Part shown: positions 1-5,084 of the stretch, piece after piece
Layout of the letters: every line of letters begins with the position of its first letter
How positions within the stretch are numbered: position 1 is the first letter of the stretch
DNA from: Selenomonas sp.
GTDB taxonomy: Bacteria; Bacillota_C; Negativicutes; Selenomonadales; Selenomonadaceae
DNA length: 8,862 bases
Assembly: GCA_017940705.1 (NCBI GenBank)
Contig: JAGAYB010000237.1
Location: forward strand, 1 to 8,862
Reading direction: 5' to 3'
Made by a program: the position numbers and the translations under genes
The notes under the pieces: model-generated
Databases searched by the model: none
Told to the model about the DNA's origin: nothing
What the model saw: the letters and a program-made list of their open reading frames with translations, nothing else

Positions 1-1
1 A

Positions 2-376
2 CCGGGGGCTAACCCCATGCATGGCCGCGATAAGAATGGTGCTTTGGCAGCCATGAAGTCCATTGCCCATCTTGATTATGCTGACTGCCGTGATGGTATT
101 TCCTATACCTTCTCCATGATTCCGTCGGCTTTGGGCAAGACTGATGAAATCCGTGTGCAGAACCTGACGGCGATGCTGGACGGCTACAGCGGTTATGAGG
201 CTCATCACATTAACATCAACGTACTCGACAGGGCTGTGCTGGAGGACGCTATGGAACATCCGGAAAATTATCCGCAGCTCACCATTCGCGTTTCCGGTTA
301 TGCTGTAAACTTTATCAAGCTGGACAGACCGCATCAGCTCGAAGTTATTCAGCGTACCTTCTACGAAGCAATGTAA
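2..376 (+). CDS. pflB: Formate acetyltransferase (pyruvate formate-lyase), C-terminal part
   Basis: This is the C-terminal end of a glycyl-radical enzyme that cleaves pyruvate with CoA to acetyl-CoA and formate in the anaerobic cytoplasm. The reading frame is open from the first complete codon, so the start lies to the left of the window and only about 124 residues are present. They begin with [10 protein letters not shown], which is characteristic of pyruvate formate-lyases and is followed by [10 protein letters not shown]. The glycyl-radical motif RVSGYAVNF is intact, and its radical-bearing glycine is encoded at 296-298. The C-terminus (RTFYEAM) resembles the usual end of the family. The HHININV segment looks like Firmicute-type enzymes rather than the E. 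coli version, judged from memory. The activase gene follows after one nucleotide, which supports assignment as a true PFL rather than a diol dehydratase or choline lyase relative. Confidence 0.96.
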   Translation, partial: PGANPMHGRDKNGALAAMKSIAHLDYADCRDGISYTFSMIPSALGKTDEIRVQNLTAMLDGYSGYEAHHININVLDRAVLEDAMEHPENYPQLTIRVSGYAVNFIKLDRPHQLEVIQRTFYEAM

Positions 377-377
377 G

Positions 378-1115
378 ATGGTACAGGGATATTATCATTC
401 CAAATTGAGCTGCGGTACTGTCGATGGCCCGGGGATTCGCTATGTGCTGTTTCTGGCCGGCTGCAAAATGGGCTGTGCGTTCTGTCATAACCCGGACACC
501 TGGGCGCAGGGGGAGCAGACCATTACCGTACAGGAGGTTTTGCAGGAAGCAGAGGAGTACCGCCTGTTTTACGAAAGCTCCGGCGGCGGTCTTACCGTCA
601 GTGGCGGTGAGCCTTTGCTGCAGTCGGACTTTGTCGCTGAACTCTTTTCGCAGGCACAGGCCGCAGGCCTTGATACTGCTTTAGATACCTGTGGTCTGAC
701 AGGCAGGGAAACGCTCATGCAGGTGCTGTCGCATACGGACAGGGTATTGTTTTCCTTGAAGGGCAGTACCGATGCCAGCTATCAGGCATTGACCAATATC
801 AAGTCCATACAGCCCATTCTGCACAACTTAAAAATCGTGGCTGAACGCCGTTCCGTGACCGTGCGTTATGTGCTTATTCCCGGTTATACTGACGGCAGGG
901 AAAGTCTGGCGTCACTCATCCGCATTATGAAAGGACTGCCCACTGCGGCAGAGGTGGAAGTGCTGCCCTATCACACCATGGGCATTGCCAAATGGGAAAA
1001 GCTCCAATGGGATTATCCCCTGCAAGGAATACCTGCGGCAACTAAAGCGCAGACGGAAACTTTTCGCCAAGCTCTGCGTCAGGCAGGCATAAAGCTGGCA
1101 GATACAGAAAAATAA
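378..1115 (+). CDS. pflA: Pyruvate formate-lyase activating enzyme (radical SAM)
   Basis: This radical SAM activase uses a [4Fe-4S] cluster and S-adenosylmethionine to abstract hydrogen from the catalytic glycine of PflB. The protein is 245 residues, close to the 246 of E. coli PflA. The N-terminus carries GTVDGPGIR (residues 13-21), then the cluster-binding CX3CX2C motif with Cys29, Cys33 and Cys36, followed by HNPDTW. The SGGEPLLQ segment (residues 75-82) supplies the SAM-binding GGE motif. The start lies one base after the pflB stop codon. No strong Shine-Dalgarno site is visible there, so translation is probably coupled to pflB. The start is supported by normal family length and by the typical activase N-terminus (HSKLSCGTVDGPGIR). 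The substrate assignment comes mainly from the adjacent pflB. Confidence 0.95.
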   Translation: MVQGYYHSKLSCGTVDGPGIRYVLFLAGCKMGCAFCHNPDTWAQGEQTITVQEVLQEAEEYRLFYESSGGGLTVSGGEPLLQSDFVAELFSQAQAAGLDTALDTCGLTGRETLMQVLSHTDRVLFSLKGSTDASYQALTNIKSIQPILHNLKIVAERRSVTVRYVLIPGYTDGRESLASLIRIMKGLPTAAEVEVLPYHTMGIAKWEKLQWDYPLQGIPAATKAQTETFRQALRQAGIKLADTEK

Positions 1116-1124
1116 CATACTGAG

Positions 1125-1141
1125 GCATGATAACTTCATGC
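1125..1141 (+). other. Small hairpin just after pflA
   Basis: GCATGA and TCATGC form a perfect 6-bp stem with a 5-nt loop, ten bases after the pflA stop codon. No U-run follows, so it is not a classical intrinsic terminator. It could protect the 3' end of the pflBA message or be part of the larger folded element that begins one base later. Function is not established from the sequence. Confidence 0.4.
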
Positions 1142-1238
1142 TGCTAAGCAATCTTAAGGCTGATATGATATATCCCTGAGCGATTTATACGCCTATGCGC
1201 GTACTATCGACGGGCAGCATCATATCAGCCTTTTAGCA
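1142..1238. repeat. Long nested inverted-repeat element (structured RNA, terminator or MITE-like)
   Basis: A 14-bp perfect inverted repeat, AAGGCTGATATGAT at 1156-1169 and its reverse complement at 1219-1232, encloses 49 bases. An outer 6-bp pair, TGCTAA (1142-1147) with TTAGCA (1233-1238), continues the stem past an 8-nt left bulge. The enclosed bases also pair in nested order: CCC 1174-1176 with GGG 1212-1214, CGAT 1181-1184 with ATCG 1206-1209, and TACGC 1188-1192 with GCGTA 1199-1203, leaving a 6-nt loop. The whole stretch can fold into one long rod. It lies between pflA and the response-regulator promoter. The right arm ends in CCTTTT, so it might terminate the pfl transcript, but the U-run is short. 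A small RNA or a MITE- or REP-like dispersed repeat is equally possible. Confidence 0.6.
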
Positions 1239-1269
1239 TATAGATGTAAAGTGTTTTTATGAAGCTATA

Positions 1270-1326
1270 ACAATTTTCATTCCTTTTTCAAGAAAAGGTG
1301 TCTATAATAAAGAAAATGAAAATTGT
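1270..1326. repeat. 12-bp inverted repeat surrounding the regulator promoter
   Basis: ACAATTTTCATT at 1270-1281 and its exact reverse complement AATGAAAATTGT at 1315-1326 enclose the predicted -10 box. A second, shorter dyad, CCTTTT (1282-1287) with AAAAGG (1293-1298), is nested inside. The left arm lies upstream of the expected transcription start, so this is more likely a DNA site than an RNA hairpin. It is a candidate operator for the response regulator or another protein. OmpR-family regulators more often bind direct repeats, so the identity of the binding protein is open. Confidence 0.5.
1280..1308 (+). promoter_or_regulatory. Putative promoter for the response regulator/kinase/pump cluster
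   Basis: A perfect TATAAT -10 box lies at 1303-1308. The matching -35 position 17 bp upstream (1280-1285, TTCCTT) is poor, so the promoter may need an activator. The predicted start near 1315 would leave a leader of about 24 nt ending in the GGAGG ribosome-binding site (1327-1331), seven bases before the ATG. The surrounding inverted repeats fit a regulated promoter. Confidence 0.55.
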
Positions 1327-1338
1327 GGAGGTGCTATT

Positions 1339-2016
1339 ATGCGGGTATTATTGGCAGAAGACGATAAGCGTCTGGGAAAACTGATTAAATACATGTTGGA
1401 GCAGAATAAAATAAAAGTTGAATGGGTGACGAATGGCAGTGATATCTACGAATACGCCATGTTTACCGATTATGATATCTTGATTCTCGACTGGATGATG
1501 CCGGGGGAAAATGGCGTGGATGCCTGCCGCCGCCTGCGCAGTGAAGGCTATTCCAAGGCCATTCTCATGCTGACGGCGCGTGATTCCGTCGAGGACAGAG
1601 TGACTGGTCTTGACGCCGGTGCTGATGATTATCTGGTAAAACCGTTTGAATTTGCCGAACTTCTGGCCCGCCTCCGGGCTTTGGGCCGTCGCAGCACCCA
1701 GAAAATCCAGCAGGACCAGGTGGAGGTAGGGGAGTTTACTCTTAACCGTACCACCAAAGTGTTGAAGAAAAAAGACGAAGTCATTCAGCTGTCTCCGCGA
1801 GAGTTTCAGATTTTTGACCTGCTGGTGCAGAATCTGGGGATTGTGGTGCCAAGAGATATTTTGCTGGACAGAATCTGGGGCATGGAGGCTGATGTCAGCT
1901 CCAATAACATTGATTCCTATATAAAAATCCTGCGTAAAAAGCTGGATTTGGGCGATGGGGCTACGGCCATCAAGACCGTCCGGGGCATAGGCTATAAGCT
2001 GGAGGTTGCAGAGTAA
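1339..2016 (+). CDS. OmpR/PhoB-family response regulator
   Basis: This cytoplasmic transcription factor is phosphorylated by the downstream kinase. It has 225 residues, normal for the family. The receiver domain occupies about residues 1-115, with acidic-pocket Asp8 and Asp9, phosphoacceptor Asp51 (in LILDWMMPGENG), Thr79 and Lys101 (in YLVKPFEFAELL). The winged-helix domain follows at about 126-222, with LSPREFQIFDLL, a recognition-helix region SSNNIDSYIKILRKKL, and the wing signature TVRGIGYKL. The start is well placed behind GGAGGTG at 1327-1333. It is the first gene of the cluster, and its stop overlaps the kinase start by one base. Its likely targets are its own promoter and the efflux genes downstream. 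The sequence does not identify the signal, so no specific symbol is given. Confidence 0.95.
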   Translation: MRVLLAEDDKRLGKLIKYMLEQNKIKVEWVTNGSDIYEYAMFTDYDILILDWMMPGENGVDACRRLRSEGYSKAILMLTARDSVEDRVTGLDAGADDYLVKPFEFAELLARLRALGRRSTQKIQQDQVEVGEFTLNRTTKVLKKKDEVIQLSPREFQIFDLLVQNLGIVVPRDILLDRIWGMEADVSSNNIDSYIKILRKKLDLGDGATAIKTVRGIGYKLEVAE

Positions 2017-3335
2017 TGGCGGAAAATCTCTTCGGCAAAAGCCGGTTCCGCCTGACTATGTTGTACTCGTTGGTCATGATTATCTTTTTGGCGGTGCTTA
2101 TCTTTGCCATGCACCAGTCCATGGACTGGTCAATTCGCTCCGAACAGGCACGCGAACTCTGGGACACGGCAGACAACGTGGCTGAGGCGCAAAAATATCT
2201 CAATCAGCATCCTGAACTGGTCATTGATGATACTTTAGCCTACAAAAATACCAATGACCGTTTGTTTTTTTACGTTTTCGATGAGGAAGGACGTCTGCTT
2301 AATTTTTCCCGGGCATCATTCCGCATAGAGCCGTTTATTTTGGATGTTATGGCTCAGTGGCAGGCTCCTGAAGGTGATGTGGTGGTTGTGACCAAGCCCC
2401 GGGAAAACGGTCATAAATCGGAAATTATGATGACCGCCCAGAAAATTACCGAAAGCAGCGGCAAGGTGCAGCGCGTCTATGTGGGCAAGGATGTAACGGC
2501 GCTCTACAACGGCATGGAAAAGGCTACTTCCATCATGGCCGGACTGGGATTATTGGCTCTGATTATCGCCACCATTGTGGGGCATATCTTGTCTGGCAAG
2601 GCCATGGTGCCCTTAAAGGCAGCCTACGAAAAACAGCGGCAGTTTGCGGCGGACGCTTCCCATGAACTCAGAACCCCCTTGGCAGTAGTTATGGCCTCGG
2701 CAGAAATTTTGCAGAATGATCCGTCCATTGAATCCCCCTTCCTCAAACAGGTGGTGGAAGATGTACACGATGAAGTCAAGAAGATGACCAAGCTGGTGGG
2801 TGACTTATTGGTGGTGGCGCGCAGCGACAACAAGGCGCTCAAATTAAAGCCGTCGAAATTTGACCTTGGAGCTGTGGCCGCTCAGACAGCCCGGCTTATG
2901 CAGCCTTTGGCAGAGCAGAAGAATATTACTGTCATCGCGGAAAATCTGCCCAAGACGCTGATTCACGCCGATGAGCAGAAAATCCGCCAGCTGGTGCTGA
3001 TACTGGTGGATAATGCGGTAAAATACACTCCCGACGGCGGCAAAGTGACGCTGGAATTCAGAAATGCAGAAAAGGGCAAGGTCTGTCTGGCTGTGTCCGA
3101 TACAGGCATCGGCATTGCCCCTGAGGATCAGGAAAAAGTCTTTGACCGCTTTTATCGGGTGGATAAGGCCCGTTCCCGGGAAATGGGCGGCAACGGTCTG
3201 GGACTGGCCATTGCTCAGGAAATAGTGGAGCTGCATCATGGTTCCATCGCCATTGACAGTGCATTAGGGCAGGGAACGACCTTTCTGGTTACACTAAAAA
3301 CCAAATTAAAGGGTAAAACTTTACACATGTTTTAA
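2016..3335 (+). CDS. Membrane sensor histidine kinase
   Basis: This is the partner kinase of the preceding regulator, 439 residues, with a GGAGG site at 2001-2005 and a TAATG stop/start overlap. Transmembrane segments lie at about residues 13-32 and 172-192 and flank an extracytoplasmic sensor region of roughly 140 residues. The dimerization/phosphoacceptor box DASHELRTPLAV contains His216. The catalytic ATPase domain shows the N box VDNAVKYTPDGG (Asn333), G1 box DTGIGI (362-367), F box FDRFYRVDK (376-384) and G2 box GGNGLGLAI (391-399), all intact. Only about 24 residues separate TM2 from His216, too few for a full HAMP domain. This short-linker layout is reminiscent of CiaH-type kinases, from memory. 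The sensor region was not recognised. The gene order implies control of the RND pump. Confidence 0.95.
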   Translation: MAENLFGKSRFRLTMLYSLVMIIFLAVLIFAMHQSMDWSIRSEQARELWDTADNVAEAQKYLNQHPELVIDDTLAYKNTNDRLFFYVFDEEGRLLNFSRASFRIEPFILDVMAQWQAPEGDVVVVTKPRENGHKSEIMMTAQKITESSGKVQRVYVGKDVTALYNGMEKATSIMAGLGLLALIIATIVGHILSGKAMVPLKAAYEKQRQFAADASHELRTPLAVVMASAEILQNDPSIESPFLKQVVEDVHDEVKKMTKLVGDLLVVARSDNKALKLKPSKFDLGAVAAQTARLMQPLAEQKNITVIAENLPKTLIHADEQKIRQLVLILVDNAVKYTPDGGKVTLEFRNAEKGKVCLAVSDTGIGIAPEDQEKVFDRFYRVDKARSREMGGNGLGLAIAQEIVELHHGSIAIDSALGQGTTFLVTLKTKLKGKTLHMF

Positions 3336-3357
3336 ATTTTGGCAGGAAATTTAAAAC
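3329..3357. repeat. 11-bp inverted repeat overlapping the kinase stop codon
   Basis: GTTTTAAATTT at 3329-3339 and its exact reverse complement AAATTTAAAAC at 3347-3357 are separated by seven bases. The left arm contains the TAA stop of the kinase. No U-run follows, so it is not an intrinsic terminator. TAAAACTT also occurs directly repeated at 3314-3321 and 3352-3359. The region may be an operator for expression of the downstream pump genes or an RNA processing stem. The high A/T content makes chance repeats more likely. Confidence 0.45.
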
Positions 3358-3391
3358 TTATCGCGAAATTATTCCTCAATGGATGTTTTCA

Positions 3392-3397
3392 GGGGGG
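3392..3397 (+). promoter_or_regulatory. Ribosome-binding site fixing the start of the 3404 gene
   Basis: A run of six G residues lies six bases before the ATG at 3404. In-frame ATGs also occur at 3383 and 3398, but 3383 is upstream of the G-run and 3398 abuts it, so 3404 is the best supported start. Confidence 0.7.
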
Positions 3398-3403
3398 ATG
3401 CTA

Positions 3404-3844
3404 ATGAAGCGTTCAAGTATGGATGAGCGTCTTGATACAATTCTGGTACGTGCGGCCATGCGATTGGAAGAACGTATGCGATTGGCATATTTTCGTGGCA
3501 ATTTATCCAATTATTTGGAACGAATCGGCTTGGCCAGATACATAGATGATGAAAAGCTTATAAAGGGTAGTTTGCTGGATTTGCAGGATGATGCGGCATT
3601 GGCAATGGCTTATGTGCTGCGTAAGGCCCGTAATCACGGCTATATTAAAGAGGCTTTGGATAAGCTGAATATGGCAGAATTACTGCAAAATGAAGCACGA
3701 ATCAGGACGGTTCTGCCGTCATCCAAACGGCAGCCTAAAGTGAAAAAAGTGCGGCTGCAAATGGTCAAAGGGGAAAATAAGTGCTCAGCTTTGACCGACG
3801 AAGAAAAGAAAAAACTGTTAAAAAATTTCAAGGTTATAAAATGA
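3404..3844 (+). CDS. Hypothetical protein between the two-component system and RND pump genes
   Basis: I do not recognise this 146-residue protein. It has no signal peptide or membrane segment and is predicted to be cytoplasmic. It has no cysteine in its first 120 residues and only one overall. The first 100 residues look helical and charged, with segments such as RAAMRLEERMRLAYFRG and LDLQDDAALAMAYVLRKARNHGYIKEAL. The C-terminal third is very lysine-rich, ending in DEEKKKLLKNFKVIK, and could bind nucleic acid or acidic lipids; that is inference. The start at 3404 is chosen from the ribosome-binding site. The gene is transcribed in the same direction as the flanking kinase and adaptor genes, 68 bases after the former, and its TGA stop overlaps the Shine-Dalgarno site of the latter. 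This implies co-expression with the pump. Its base composition looks more A/T-rich than the adjacent pump genes. Confidence 0.8.
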   Translation: MKRSSMDERLDTILVRAAMRLEERMRLAYFRGNLSNYLERIGLARYIDDEKLIKGSLLDLQDDAALAMAYVLRKARNHGYIKEALDKLNMAELLQNEARIRTVLPSSKRQPKVKKVRLQMVKGENKCSALTDEEKKKLLKNFKVIK

Positions 3845-3847
3845 GGA
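3843..3847 (+). promoter_or_regulatory. Ribosome-binding site fixing the adaptor start
   Basis: GAGGA overlaps the stop codon of the preceding gene and lies seven bases before ATG at 3855. A possible in-frame TTG start at 3849 would be only one base from it, so ATG 3855 is preferred. Confidence 0.65.
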
Positions 3848-3854
3848 ATTGATA

Positions 3855-5084
3855 ATGCATCGTTTTGCGGCAATGACACGAGGACAAAAGCTGGCTGTTG
3901 GCGGGATTTGTTTAATCCTGCTGACAGTGGCTTTTTATTTTTATATGGGAGCAGGCAAAACTACTGAGCAAAAGCAGCAGCGCAGCCTGCCTGCCGTCAG
4001 GGTTCAGACGGTGGAACGAAGGGATATGCAGCGGCATATTGTCCTGTCCGGGCAAACCGTGGCCAATGCCAGTATCAATCTGGCACCGAAATACAGCGGC
4101 CGTATTGCCGCTGTCTATGTCAGTCTCGGTGACCGGGTCGAGGAGGGGCAGGTGCTGATGGCTCAGGATATGGAGGATTTGGATATCTCCATTGCCCAGA
4201 ATACGGCGGCTGCTGGGGCGGCATGGGCAGATACCCGTGAGGCCGCAGCTACCTATAACGCCAACTACCTCAGCAAGAAAAACGCCTATGAGCTGGCTAA
4301 AAGCAAATATGAACGCCAGCAGTATCTGTTTTCCATCGGGGCAATTTCTCAGGACACCTTGGACAGCGTGGAAAATGAATACACGGCCAGCAAGGCGGCT
4401 TTCGAGATTTTAGCCAATCAGGTAGCCGGCGGCGAGGCGGCAGCAGTCCAGTCCAAGGAGTACAACGCTGTAAAGCAGGACAGGGCGGTGGATGCCTTGA
4501 AAAAGCAGCGTGAGGATATGTTTTTACGGGCACCGCGCAGCGGTATCATCGCCTACCGCAATGCAGAGGCAGGGGCTATGGCAGCCAGCGGCACGAAGGC
4601 TTTTACTTTAGTGGACAACAGCCATATAAATGTTGACTGCACCATCAGTGAGAATGATGCGGCCATTCTGACGCCGGGGATGGCGGTGAATATCACCATA
4701 GATGCCTTAGGCCGGGACTATGCCGGCAAAATTGTTTTTGTGAGCCCGGCTATGGAGGAAAGCAGCAAGAGTTATCTGGTTCGCTTGGAAATAACCGAAG
4801 CAGATGAGGCTGTTAAGGCCGGCCTTTTTGCGCATACTGCCGTGGATATCCTGCAGCGGCCGCAGACCATTTTTGTACCGCAGGAGGCCGTGCTTACCCG
4901 TAACGGTGTGAACTCAGTGTTCGTCCTGCTGCCTGACGGTACAGTGGAGCAGCGTGAAGTGAAAATCGGCCTGCTCAATGATAAGGATGAGGAGATTATC
5001 TCCGGCCTTAGTGAAGGTGAACAGGTGGTGCTTTCCAATCAGGATAAACTGCAGACAGGCACGAAGGTACAGGTGGTATCATGA
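3855..5084 (+). CDS. RND efflux periplasmic adaptor (membrane fusion protein)
   Basis: This 409-residue protein bridges an inner-membrane RND pump and an outer-membrane channel. An N-terminal hydrophobic segment at about residues 13-31 acts as signal anchor; no lipobox cysteine is evident, so it is probably not a lipoprotein. The two halves of the lipoyl domain lie at about 76-108 (YSGRIAAVYVSLGDRVEEGQ) and 224-254 (APRSGIIAYRNAEAG). Between them is an alpha-helical hairpin of about 110 residues. Its tip contains Arg154, Leu158 and Ser165 (RQQYLFSIGAIS), matching the R-x3-L-x6-S spacing of TolC-interacting adaptors such as AcrA. Beta-barrel and membrane-proximal domains follow (DCTISENDAAILTPGM, then VPQEAVLTRNGVNSVFVL). 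The gene overlaps the transporter gene by four bases, so the two proteins are almost certainly partners. Substrate is not predictable. Confidence 0.94.
   Translation: MHRFAAMTRGQKLAVGGICLILLTVAFYFYMGAGKTTEQKQQRSLPAVRVQTVERRDMQRHIVLSGQTVANASINLAPKYSGRIAAVYVSLGDRVEEGQVLMAQDMEDLDISIAQNTAAAGAAWADTREAAATYNANYLSKKNAYELAKSKYERQQYLFSIGAISQDTLDSVENEYTASKAAFEILANQVAGGEAAAVQSKEYNAVKQDRAVDALKKQREDMFLRAPRSGIIAYRNAEAGAMAASGTKAFTLVDNSHINVDCTISENDAAILTPGMAVNITIDALGRDYAGKIVFVSPAMEESSKSYLVRLEITEADEAVKAGLFAHTAVDILQRPQTIFVPQEAVLTRNGVNSVFVLLPDGTVEQREVKIGLLNDKDEEIISGLSEGEQVVLSNQDKLQTGTKVQVVS

Noticed and set aside
424..684. Alternative + strand frame within pflA
   Set aside because: It is fully contained in the pflA gene, whose frame carries the CX3CX2C and GGE motifs.
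2844..3239. 131-codon minus-strand open frame opposite the kinase ATPase domain
   Set aside because: The + strand carries all the kinase N, G1, F and G2 boxes here, so this is a shadow frame.
3320..3367. Possible promoter upstream of the 3404 gene (TTTACA at 3320 or TTGGCA at 3339 as -35)
   Set aside because: Both -35-like boxes are good matches, but no acceptable -10 box lies 15-19 bp downstream of either.
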